Part shown: positions 9,747 to 18,139 of the stretch, piece by piece
Layout of the letters: each line of letters begins with the position of its first letter
Numbering within the stretch: position 1 is the stretch's first letter
Source: Paulinella micropora
Taxonomy: Eukaryota; Cercozoa; Imbricatea; Euglyphida
Assembly: GCA_009731375.1 (NCBI GenBank)
Contig: BJOX01000279.1
Coordinates: 490,915-512,220, forward strand
Direction: 5' to 3'
Length of the DNA stretch: 21,306 nt
Translations under genes and position numbers: made by a program
Notes under the pieces: generated by a model
The model's database searches: none
What the model was told of the DNA's origin: nothing
The model's input: the letters and a program-made list of their open reading frames with translations, nothing else

Positions 9747-9841
9747 GTAGTAGTAAAAGTAATAGTAATAGTAATAGTAATAGTAATAGTAACAGTAACA
9801 GTACTAGTACTAGTACTAGTACTAGTACTNNNNNNNNNNAG
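8593..9841 (+). other. putative intron made of AGT repeat and assembly gaps
   Basis: Between the two candidate exons the known sequence is nearly all AGT triplets with GGT, AGC and TGT variants, then a GCA block at 9568-9605, AGT again, and GTAATA and ACTAGT units. It contains a 663-bp gap and a 10-N gap. The GTTAGT donor grades directly into the repeat. The pyrimidine tract expected before the acceptor AG at 9840-9841 would fall in the 10-N gap. Confidence 0.45.
8902..9564. other. assembly gap of 663 N within AGT array
   Basis: Unresolved bases inside a trinucleotide tract. Other gaps, all of 10 N, are at 9830-9839, 11646-11655, 13801-13810 and 21092-21101. Confidence 0.99.
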
Positions 9842-9922
9842 AGTGGGTTTACTGTTGACCAAGTTATTGACGCCATTCAACATTACCGCAAACTGGGCGA
9901 ATGTTTCTGGCAGCATGGTTAG
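9842..9922 (+). CDS. candidate exon 2 of the pair, ends in stop or splices on
   Basis: After AG at 9840-9841 the plus frame reads SGFTVDQVIDAIQHYRKLG, then ECFWQHG and a TAG at 9920-9922. The peptide is helix-forming and contains one Cys and one Trp. It follows exon 8511-8592 in phase 0. The end is ambiguous. The TAG may be the true stop, or the G|GTTAGC at 9917-9919, which resembles the first exon's donor, may splice onward. The last 18 bp begin a minisatellite unit that recurs twice downstream. The second copy reads FWQHRWPLDLHTL in frame, so the TAG in the first copy may be a mutation of a longer frame. No family is assigned. Confidence 0.42.
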   Translation, partial: SGFTVDQVIDAIQHYRKLGECFWQHG

Positions 9923-10195
9923 CCCCTGGACCTGCATTTACTTTACATACTTACTCATGTATTAGCATGTATCTATAATGTATGTTGTATTCATAAGCTT
10001 CTGGCAGCACAGGTGGCCTCTCGACCTGCATACATTATCCATACTTACTTATGTATTATTACGTATGTATAATATATATTTTGTATTCATGAACTTTGGC
10101 AGCACGGTTGGCCCCTCGACCTGCGTACATTACATGTATATTTGTTTTTGTTATATTTATGTATTTGTAATACATTTTGTATGTATATTGTGTAG
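9905..10195 (+). repeat. three-copy minisatellite, period 94-95 bp
   Basis: Units start at 9905, 9999 and about 10095. Each opens with TTCTGGCAGCA or TTTGGCAGCA, then a GG-CC-CGACCTGC-like block, then AT-rich DNA ending in TTGTATTCAT or TTGTATGTAT. Similarity is high in the first 35 bp and lower in the AT-rich part, so the copies are not recent. The first copy overlaps the end of the exon candidate. Confidence 0.85.
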
Positions 10196-10203
10196 ATATG
10201 TAA

Positions 10204-10287
10204 TAGTATACATACATACATACATACATACATACAATACATACATACATACATACACGCATACATTACATACATACACTACATACA

Positions 10288-10320
<33 letters not shown>

Positions 10321-10431
10321 GCATACATACATACATACATACATACATACATACGTACGTACGTACGTACGTACGTACGTACATACATACATACACACAT
10401 ACATACATACATACATACATACACACATACA

Positions 10432-10464
<33 letters not shown>

Positions 10465-10465
10465 T
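10204..10465. repeat. ACAT array with ACGT block
   Basis: ACAT with ACAC variants and a pure ACGT alternation at about 10353-10381. Confidence 0.95.
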
Positions 10466-10914
10466 CTTGAGCAGGTCCTCCTATGGGCTCCGGAGCCATG
10501 GTGCAGCGGTTACCACCTAACCTGCCCTGGACATAGTACAGAAAATCAGCCAGTAAGGTGTTAATTAAGCCTCCGCTCTACAGTACCTAAGATTTCTGGT
10601 TTCGGGTGCCTTTCTCCGGGTCTAGCTCCTAAAAACTCCTGAAAACCCCTGAAAACTCCTGAAATTTCGACCGGGTTTCTGGGGCCACTTTCTGGGTTTG
10701 CTTCCTGAAAAGCCTGGCCTCTGGTGCCACTTTCACACCCAGAACCCGGAAATCTGGGTGGTGTAGAACGGACCTGAGACTGAGGCGAACGCAACGAAGC
10801 TTTCGCTGTGTTTACGGTGTTTTTTCCGGAAATTTCACTTTTTATCATTATTTTTTCCCTTTTTATCATTATTTGCCTCTCGGCCTGTCATCTCTTGGCT
10901 TCTCTGCATGTGTC
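10466..10914. other. single-copy DNA with a possible SINE-like start
   Basis: The sequence near 10490-10525 contains GGCTCCGGAGCC (a 12-bp palindrome) and TGGTGCAGCGGTTA. The latter resembles a tRNA-type A box, but no B box follows. At 10628-10665 an 11-bp unit, CTCCTGAAAAC, is repeated about four times with changes. The minus strand has an open stretch of about 100 codons with no known domain. No gene is called. Confidence 0.3.
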
Positions 10915-10934
10915 ATGCATGAGGCCTCATGCAT
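10915..10934. repeat. 20-bp perfect palindrome
   Basis: The halves ATGCATGAGG and CCTCATGCAT are perfect reverse complements with no spacer, next to the start of an ACAT tract. It could extrude a hairpin. No bound factor is known to me. Confidence 0.9.
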
Positions 10935-10952
10935 ACATGCATAGAATAATAT

Positions 10953-11120
10953 AATCATACATACATACATACATACATACATACATACATACATACATAC
11001 ATGCATACATACATAAATGCATACATACATATACATATATATACATACATACAGACAGACAGACAGACAGACAGACATATCAGTTGACAAAATTTTAATA
11101 TGTCAGTTTTACTACTATTG

Positions 11121-11164
<44 letters not shown>

Positions 11165-11165
11165 C
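10953..11165. repeat. ACAT, ACAG and ATT arrays
   Basis: ACAT to about 11051, six ACAG units to 11076, about 45 bp of AT-rich unique DNA, then ATT units at 11121-11163. Confidence 0.94.
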
Positions 11166-11322
11166 ATTATTGTTATTAGAACGGGAGAAGCAGGAGAATG
11201 GTAAGAGATAAAACGCAGAAGTCTCGACAGAAAGAAAGAGAGAAGGGGAAAGAAAGTAGAGAGGAAGAGAAAAGGAAGAAAACTTGGATAGAAGAACTTG
11301 GAGCCCAGAAAATGTGGGAACG
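11166..11322. other. purine-rich single-copy DNA
   Basis: Lys/Glu/Arg-rich reading on the plus strand (KESREEEKRKKTW). A donor-like GAATG|GTAAGA lies near 11200. There is no acceptor or domain, and the composition alone explains the open frame. Confidence 0.25.
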
Positions 11323-11850
11323 AAGAGGAGTTGGGAGCTCATATTTGCAGGGTGGCTAGCCCCAGACTCGATGCTGATGCTGGTATAATTTTTTTGGATT
11401 TCACGCAAATATTTGCGTTAGGGCAGTGTCCTGAATGCCAAAAGTCCTTGTTTTTTTCGCACCCCTGTCGGAATATATCATGGTTTGTGTGAACCAGGAG
11501 GAGTTGGGAGCTCATATTTACAGGTTGGCTAGTCCCAGGCTCGATGTCGATGCTGATAAAGTTTTTTTGGAATTCACGCAAGTATTTGCGTTGGGGGATG
11601 TCCTGAATGTTTTTTTTTGGGGGGGGGGGGGGCTTTTTTTTTCCCNNNNNNNNNNTGTTTTCTGCACCCTCGTCGGAAGATGATAAATCATAGTTTGTGT
11701 AAACCAGGAGGAGTTTGGAGCTCGTATTGACAGGGTGGCTAGCCCCAGACTCGATGTTGATGCTGGTATAATTTTTTTGGAATTCACGCAAATATGTGCG
11801 TTAGGGGAGTGTCCTGAAGGCCTAAATTGCTTGTTTTTTTGGGAATAGTG
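11323..11850. repeat. three-copy tandem repeat, period about 173 bp
   Basis: Copies begin at the GAGTTGGGAGCTC motif (11328, 11501) and GAGTTTGGAGCTC (11711). Each continues with GGNTGGCTAG, CTCGATG, AATTCACGCAA, TTGCGTTNGG and GTCCTGAA. The first interval is 173 bp. The second is 210 bp because it includes a 9-T/14-G run and a 10-N gap (11646-11655). 173 is not a multiple of three, so a coding repeat is unlikely. The open minus-strand peptides across it are by-products. Confidence 0.9.
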
Positions 11851-11890
11851 TTATTAATTTGTTTGTGTTCCACTCATATTGGTGGCTACA
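11841..11890 (+). repeat. direct repeat, copy 1 (unoccupied)
   Basis: The 32 bp at 11859-11890 recur exactly at 12568-12599. The preceding GGGAATA and GTGTTATTAAT blocks recur at 12259-12282. In this copy they join directly to the 32-bp core; in the second copy a MITE lies between. Confidence 0.85.
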
Positions 11891-12290
11891 TATAATTTGC
11901 GTAATTCCTAGGATTTACCTTAGGATTTTGTTATGAATGATTACAATCTTAATTTAATTGTAAGGGTATTATTAAATTATCAGCCTGTGGGAACATTGAA
12001 GTTTGGGAGGAATCGTTGGGTGTTAGACCGATAGGTCAACCCTTACGAAGCTCAGGAAGAAAGGAATTTAATGACAAAAATTGAACTGACTCAACTACAA
12101 ACCTCACTTGGAAGTTAAAAAAAGGGAGATTCGTGACTGACTCCAAGTGACCAGTGAGAGTCGATACAGCTGACTGTGCCTAAATGGCTGCGGCCCGTTC
12201 GGCCCGCACTGTTGTTATTAAAATAGACTGTGAATTCCCGGGGACTTTCAGTCCCCATGGGAATACCTGTAGTGTTATTAATCATGATGA
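11891..12290. other. single-copy DNA, no gene seen
   Basis: AT-rich at first, then mixed. It contains a small hairpin GGGGACT-TTC-AGTCCCC at 12240-12256, and a GGGAGGAATCGTTGG motif near 12006 that recurs in nearly the same form near 12806. Short minus-strand frames are not protein-like. Confidence 0.4.
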
Positions 12291-12292
12291 TA

Positions 12293-12559
12293 TTACTGAC
12301 GACATTCAAGAGAAAAAAAAATAGTTTTTAGATTTTGGTTGGAATTTTAATTTTGGTTGGAATTTCCATTTTGGTTGGAAATTTGAATTTTTCAAATTAA
12401 CTGCTATATTCGTCCGCAAAATATCGTAAATTTTCGCGAAATGTTACCGTTAAATTGGAAAATTTGAATTTTGACAAAAATGAAAAACTGACACAAAATT
12501 AAAATTCCAACCAAAATCGAAAAACTGTTATTTTTTTTTCTCTTGAATGTCGTCAGTAA
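12293..12559. mobile_element. MITE-like element 1, TA target duplication
   Basis: 267 bp bounded by imperfect terminal inverted repeats of about 65 bp. The left end reads TTACTGACGACATTCAAGAG and the right end is its reverse complement. The match continues through nine A residues and TTTTGGTTGG, with one 3-base indel and one substitution. TA lies immediately outside both ends (12291-12292 and 12560-12561), as for Tc1/mariner-type DNA transposons. The left arm has three tandem TTTTGGTTGGAATTT-like units. There is no coding capacity, so it would be non-autonomous. The inner segment 12395-12457 is shared with the element at 14280-14491. Confidence 0.88.
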
Positions 12560-12567
12560 TATAGTAT

Positions 12568-12599
12568 TTGTTTGTGTTCCACTCATATTGGTGGCTACA
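12568..12599 (+). repeat. direct repeat, copy 2 (split by MITE 1)
   Basis: Exact 32-bp match to 11859-11890, starting TTGTTTGTGTTCCACTC. MITE 1 sits just to its left, between this core and the part of the repeat at 12259-12282. Confidence 0.85.
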
Positions 12600-13640
12600 C
12601 TGATCATTGTCATAGTATTGCCACCGTATGTCACCTAATATTAATACTATCACTAGCAGAGAATAATTTGTTTAGTCAATTCCTAGCCGGGATCATAAGT
12701 TACCAGGCTATGATTAATCAGCCTAGTACTATGATTAATATGAGGCGCCTCATGAGGGGCCGACTGAGAGTCAACATACGATATCACTCAGTGTTCAGTC
12801 ACAGGGGAGGAATCGTTGGCCGGTGCACGGTCACGTTACTACAGGTGATATTCTGACTCGTGACTCTCTGGGCCGAGCCCGGCTCCAAGGCAGCTGATCA
12901 AGATCGGATCACCGTGACGTGACAAGTCACACTTGAACTTGAGATGATGATCGGAGTCACAAGTTGACGACAGAAAGGACAGTCTGCTGCGCTCTCGTCT
13001 GCGGGACGAGACTGAGTCCGCACCTCAAGTTTGGCCGGCCGGCAGTGAATATATTTAGTAGTGCAGTCACTGTCGGTAGCCGGAGTGAGGCCGCTCAGTT
13101 TGATGCCGGACTCATGATCGGCGGACTCGGGCCCGGGGGCAGACGCCGGAAGACGCCGCCAGCGCCGCCGCCGCTTACTACAATCAAGCTATTGCAGTGT
13201 GGGAATATTAAAATTAATAACCGTGGCACTGCCGGCTTGAAGACACATCGCGACGGCCCGGCGGCGACTCAAGTTCCGGCCGGGGTCCGCAGCAACTAGG
13301 CACTGAGTCTCATCGCTATCACACATGCAATCATACTACGTGACCATTTTCGTAAAATATTAGTTTGAATGATATATCATAGTAATATGAGTGTTGGCAG
13401 TCAAGGTCCGGTGACCCACTGAGCTGAGACCGTCACGGTAGGCTCCGAGCCTGAGTTAATGTACTACTAATCAGTATTCCCGCGACAAAACTTGTGACGT
13501 GAGGTGACCCGCTTCGCCACAGCTGGATGCCACGCACCATGAAGCTTAGTATATAATGCCACCGTTGACTCTCATCATTGAGAATATCGAATAATTTTAC
13601 CGTCCGCAAACACGTCAGTTTAATAAGTCAATATTAATAT
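12600..13640. other. GC-richer, CpG-containing single-copy region
   Basis: This is the most GC- and CpG-rich part of the window, for example CCGGCCGGC near 13033, GCGCCGCCGCCGC near 13161 and GGCCCGGCGGCGAC near 13255. A plus frame from ATG at 12964 to TAG at 13297-13299 (111 codons, e.g. AAQFDAGLMIGGLGPGGRRR) is open, but high GC favours that. It has no acceptor, no domain and no conserved look. GTGAC/GTCAC and GAGTC/GACTC motifs recur often. It may be a regulatory CpG island or part of a larger unknown element. Confidence 0.3.
13550..13580 (+). promoter_or_regulatory. possible core promoter (TATA plus initiator)
   Basis: TATATAA at 13550-13556 is followed 27 bp later by TCATTG (A at 13577), which resembles the animal initiator TCAKTY. 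It lies just downstream of the CpG-rich block. The spacing fits a TATA promoter, but such pairs occur by chance and no good coding frame follows. Confidence 0.15.
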
Positions 13641-13760
13641 ATAATACTATATTGTACTATACTTCAAACTGCCACTAGTAGGAATAAGTGGGAAGTGTAC
13701 TACAAGAGTAAAATAGAAGTGGTACCAAAAGACGTAACAGTGGTAATTGAACTTTGAACG

Positions 13761-13791
<31 letters not shown>
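13761..13791. repeat. 31-bp poly(A) run
   Basis: Pure A run next to a 10-N gap (13801-13810). It could be a retroposon tail, but no element body or target duplication is visible beside it. Confidence 0.9.
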
Positions 13792-13794
<3 letters not shown>

Positions 13795-13810
13795 AAAAAA
13801 NNNNNNNNNN

Positions 13811-14090
13811 AGGGAACAAGAGATGAAATAAAAAAGTAAAAGATGGAATAACAGCTGATGAGAGTAATTAATACCGCAACGACAAGAAACAAGGTAGGGG
13901 AAAACAGAAAAGGGAACAAGAGATGAAATAAAAAAGTAAAAGATGGATTCATAGCTGATGAGTAATTAATACAACGACAAGAAGCAAGGTAGGGAAAACA
14001 GAAAGGGGAACAAGCGATGAAATAAAAAGAAGAAGTAAAAGATGGAGTAATAGCTGATGCGAGTAATTAATACAACGACAAGAAACACCG
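13811..14090. repeat. three-copy minisatellite, period 94-100 bp
   Basis: Units start with GGGAACAAGNGATGAAATAA at 13811, 13911 and about 14005. They continue through AAAGATGGA, TAGCTGATG, AGTAATTAATAC and CGACAAGAA to an AAGGTAGGG block. The third unit ends at GACAAGAAACACCG near 14090. Similarity is high, so expansion is fairly recent. The 10-N gap abuts the first copy, so there may be more. Confidence 0.9.
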
Positions 14091-14279
14091 TGATCCGAAA
14101 ATCACACGTCGAGCGGCTCCTCAGGATAGGGATATTCGGGACGAGGCTTGAACGCTTGAGCAAAACCCCTATGTATCAGTACATGTATGTGTGTATGCTT
14201 CCTTTTCAGCTCAACGAAAAGCAAGCGTTCTTCAATTATTAAAAGTCGTTCAGTGGAAATCTATGTATGTGGGTATGTA

Positions 14280-14491
14280 CAGCCGAGAACATTCAAGTGT
14301 CAAAGTCCACCGTGCCCATCAGATTCAAAATTGACAACCAGAATTCAAAATAGTGCATTTTAAACGGTAACATTTCGCGAAAATTACGCTGACTCTGCGG
14401 ACGGATATAGCCGTTAAATTGAACTAATTTGATTTCTCGTTATTAATTTGAATCTGATGGTTGATTTTTGACACTTGAATGCCCTCGGCTG
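14280..14491. mobile_element. MITE-like element 2, TA target duplication
   Basis: 212 bp with imperfect inverted ends: CAGCCGAGAACATTCAAGTG at the left and the reverse complement of CAGCCGAGGGCATTCAAGTG at the right. Homology continues to ATCAGATTCAAA. TA flanks both ends (14278-14279 and 14492-14493). Removing the element restores GTATGTATGTGTG, so it inserted into TATG/TG microsatellite at a TA. The core 14363-14417 matches the core of element 1 in the opposite orientation, including AACGGTAACATTTCGCGAAA. There is no coding capacity. Confidence 0.88.
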
Positions 14492-14540
14492 TATGTGTGT
14501 GTGGTATGTATGCTTGTACCAGGTTACACACAGAGCGACA

Positions 14541-14580
14541 GTGGCCCCCAGCATAGCCTGAGAGAGAGAGAGAGAGAGAG

Positions 14581-14671
<91 letters not shown>

Positions 14672-14756
14672 CAGAGACAGAGAGAGAGAGAGAGAGGGAG
14701 AGGGAGAGGGAGAGAGAAAGAAAGAAAGAGAAAGAGAAAGAGAAAGCGAGAGAAAG

Positions 14757-14815
<59 letters not shown>

Positions 14816-14852
14816 GGAGGGAGAGGGAGGGAGGGAGAGGGAGGGAGGAAGG

Positions 14853-14898
<46 letters not shown>
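14541..14898. repeat. GA / GAAA / GGGA purine array
   Basis: GA runs with GAAA units (14580-14633), CAGAGA, GGGAGA and GGGAGG blocks. The strand is almost pure purine for over 330 bp, a sequence type that can form triplex (H-DNA) in vitro. The Arg/Glu frame is an artefact. Confidence 0.95.
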
Positions 14899-14902
<4 letters not shown>

Positions 14903-15400
14903 ATTTAGTATTGTAGTATGTAGTATGTAATATGTAATATGTAGTATGCAGTATGTAGTATGCAGTATGTAGTATGTAGTATGTAGTATAGTATGAGTAT
15001 GTAGTATGTAGTATGTAGTATGTAGTATGTAGTATTGTAGTATTGTAGTATTGTAGTATTTTACTATTGTAGTATTGTAGTATTGCAGTATTGTAGTATG
15101 TAGTAAGTAGTATGTAGTATGTAGTATGTAGTATGTGTATGTAGTATGTAGTATGTAGTAATATGTTGTAGTATCTAGTATGTACTATGTACTATGTAGT
15201 ATGTAGTATGTAGTATGTAGTATGTAGTATGTAGGATGTAGTATGTAGGATGTAGTATGTAGTATGTACTATGTAGTATTGTAGTATTGTAGTATTGTAG
15301 TATTGTAGTATGTGTATGTAGTATGTAGTATGTAGTGTGTAATGTAGTATGTAGTATGTAGTATGTAGTATGTAGTATGTAGTATGTAGTATGTAGTGGT
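14899..15400. repeat. GTAGTAT heptamer array with octamer stretches
   Basis: 500 bp dominated by GTAGTAT. Runs of GTAGTATT octamers lie at about 15033-15097 and 15278-15310, with GTACTAT and GTAGGAT variants. No flanking telomere or satellite feature is seen. Confidence 0.94.
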
Positions 15401-15655
15401 ATTATTATTTATCATTTAATCTACTGTCCTTTTTTACCTTGCCTGCTAGCAATGCGGGATCAAAAGCCATCCTGCAAATGTCACGATGCATGCACACACA
15501 ATTTTCTATACGTATATACATGCAACATGCATGCATTCATGTTTCTATGAAAAATATACCTTTGCTTCAAAAATATATGGGCAAATATTAATGTGCATGT
15601 AAACAAAATATATTGGATATACATATTGTGTATTAGTATGTTTGTATGTTTGTAT
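15401..15655 (+). other. single-copy DNA with strong acceptor, possible exon
   Basis: A long pyrimidine tract, including GTCCTTTTTTACCTTGCCTG, ends in CTAG with AG at 15448-15449, one of the best acceptors in the window. After it the plus strand reads NAGSKAILQMSRCM (one leading base) and stays open to about 15590 in AT-rich sequence. No clear donor follows. The product is not recognised, and only the first dozen residues look protein-like. Confidence 0.25.
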
Positions 15656-15719
15656 CTATGCATGCATGCATGCATGCATGCATACATACAGACAGACAGG
15701 TTGACAGACAGAGACAGGC

Positions 15720-15780
<61 letters not shown>

Positions 15781-15782
15781 TA
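15656..15782. repeat. TGCA then ACAG arrays
   Basis: TGCA alternation at 15659-15682, then ACAG units to 15780, almost perfect after 15718. Confidence 0.95.
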
Positions 15783-16510
15783 TACATCACGAACACACAT
15801 GACATAAGATCTGACATATGCAAACAGGCATACCTCTTGCAAAGATCTTTGCAAACGTACGTACCCCGTTTTCTTTCTCAGTCCTTTCGTTCTTTATTTT
15901 TTCTTCTTTTCTCTAGCTTTTTGTAAAATTCCTTTAAATTTGATTTCTTTAGTAGTTAAATGCTTGAATTCAGCGTTGGATGGAGGGGAAGGGAGCGGGG
16001 AGGTCCCTCCTTTGTGCATATAACAGGGTGAGGACGGCCCTTACGGGCTGCAACGGCATCGACAGTTACCGCCTTTTCGGTTTTGTTTGGCGATATGAGC
16101 ACTAGTAGCATGTGCAGTGCATGTCTCAACTAGCTCAAGTGAGTTGAGGCGCCCTGTTAGTTCTCCTGTTTTCCGTGAGTTGTTTCATTCAAACTTTTTT
16201 TGGAAGTTGTGGGTAAAAGGTTCCGCCTCGTACTAAAATGAAATAACTTCAGACTAAGATCAAATGACGTGCTGACATCGTTGTCACCGTCACGGCACTG
16301 GGGCAAGAAACAGACAAAGGACAACACAAAACACATATGCGAAACATAAGAGGTTCCGGCCGGTCATGAACGTAGCGCCGCGAGTATTAAAGTGTCACCT
16401 TGAGTTTATCGGGTAATCGTAAGGGAAGTAGGGAGTCTCTGAATGTGCCGCAGGGACAGGGCACTACCCTCGTGGGTTGTGCGTAGTTGAGAAACATTTC
16501 CAGCGGCAAG
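15783..16510 (-). other. single-copy region with a short minus-strand frame
   Basis: Mostly unique DNA without a clear gene. On the minus strand an ATG at 16497-16495 opens 36 codons, MFLNYAQPTRVVPCPCGTFR then DSLLPLRLPDKLKVTL, ending at 16387. It follows a CT-rich tract that could serve as a polypyrimidine tract. The VVPCPCG motif and ordinary composition make it more protein-like than the surroundings. It may be the tail of a gene or of a transposable element; no family is recognised. The rest (15840-16380) shows only short frames. Confidence 0.22.
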
Positions 16511-16516
16511 TGAGTG

Positions 16517-16700
<184 letters not shown>

Positions 16701-16750
16701 GATAAGATAAGATATGGTTGAGATAAGATAAGATAAGATAAGACAAGATT

Positions 16751-16785
<35 letters not shown>

Positions 16786-16833
16786 TTATAAGTTAAGGTA
16801 AGATAAGGTAAGATAAGATAAGAAAAGAAAAGC
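16701..16833. repeat. GATAA pentamer array
   Basis: AGATA/GATAA units with GATTA and GGTAA variants, ending in AAAAGAAAAG. Confidence 0.95.
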
Positions 16834-16859
16834 CTTCCAAAAAAAAAAATCTATTTATC

Positions 16860-17135
<276 letters not shown>

Positions 17136-17177
17136 TTTCTCCTTCTCCATGGGCATTGTGTCCCCTTCCATTGTGGG

Positions 17178-17215
<38 letters not shown>
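17178..17215. repeat. 38-bp poly(A) run
   Basis: Pure A run. The single-copy DNA after it (17216-17424) has no recognisable gene. A 17-C run followed by 9 T lies at 17425-17450. Confidence 0.93.
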
Positions 17216-17217
<2 letters not shown>

Positions 17218-17484
17218 GGCGTCTTTGATGCCGAGATGCAAGTGGTGGCAGAGCCACGCACCAGCCATAAAACACTAATTATAAGAGGAGGATACATGGA
17301 TAACAGAACACCGAACGGACTGTGACGAAAGGTTAAGATGACGGATTGACGATTTGAACGAATGATTTTGACAGAAACTGACCTTTTCCTTTGTGTGTCT
17401 GTGTGCGTGTTTTTTTTCTTTCCTCCCCCCCCCCCCCCCCCTTTTTTTTTAAACGATTGTTATGTTTGTTTTATAGTCTCTCAC

Positions 17485-17576
17485 AGTTATATGTATGTTT
17501 GCCTACTTTTTATATGTATGCCTATATGTATGTATGCATGTATGTATATATGTTTGTATGTTTGTATATATGTATG

Positions 17577-17610
<34 letters not shown>

Positions 17611-18035
17611 CGTATGGTATGTATGTATGTATGTATGTATGTATGTATGTTCATATATGTATGTATGTTTGTATGTATGTATGCATGTATGTGTATATGT
17701 ATATATGTATGTATGTATGTATGTATGTGTGTATATATATGTTACAATTCATAAGTATGAATGTATATATGCATGTATGTATATATGCATGTATGTATGT
17801 ATGTATGTTGCATAAGTATGAATGTATATTTGTATGTATGTATATATGCATGTATGTATGTATGTATGTATGTATGTATATATGTATATATGTATGTACA
17901 TATGTATGTATGTATATATGCATGTTATATATGCTATGTGTGTATGTACGTGTACATATGTATTTATGTGTATTATATATATGCATACATGTGTATGTGC
18001 ATATATATGTATATACTTTATATATGTATATATGT
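17485..18035. repeat. TATG array with TATATG variants
   Basis: TATG mixed with TATATG. It contains a near-repeated CATAAGTATGAATGTATAT segment at about 17750 and 17812. Frames here give Tyr/Val/Cys/Met repeats only. Confidence 0.95.
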
Positions 18036-18139
18036 TAACGTTGCAACAATGTGGTTGTATTTATATTTATTTTGCACATATGGTTGTGTGCTTGCGGGGG
18101 GCTTTGTGGGGGAGGGAGGCATGTTTTGGCCTACAATGG

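Noticed and set aside
8410-9922. Single continuous plus-strand protein with poly-Ser or poly-Val core across the gap
   Set aside because: The core is AGT repeat plus N bases; the flanking blocks are better explained as exons because splice-like sites bound them and they join in phase.
11339-11791. 150-codon minus-strand protein with repeated SIDIEPGTSQP-like units
   Set aside because: It arises from the tandem repeat of about 173 bp, whose period is not a multiple of three, and it crosses an N gap.
12964-13299. Gene from the 111-codon frame
   Set aside because: High GC lowers stop frequency, the peptide has no domain or helix pattern, and no splice sites bound it; kept only as a note within the CpG-rich region.
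13761-13791. Poly(A) tail of a processed pseudogene or LINE
   Set aside because: No coding remnant, polyadenylation signal or target duplication could be seen next to it; the same holds for the run at 17178-17215.
14899-15400. Interstitial telomere repeat
   Set aside because: The unit is GTAGTAT, not TTAGGG or another known animal telomere unit, and the array is internal.
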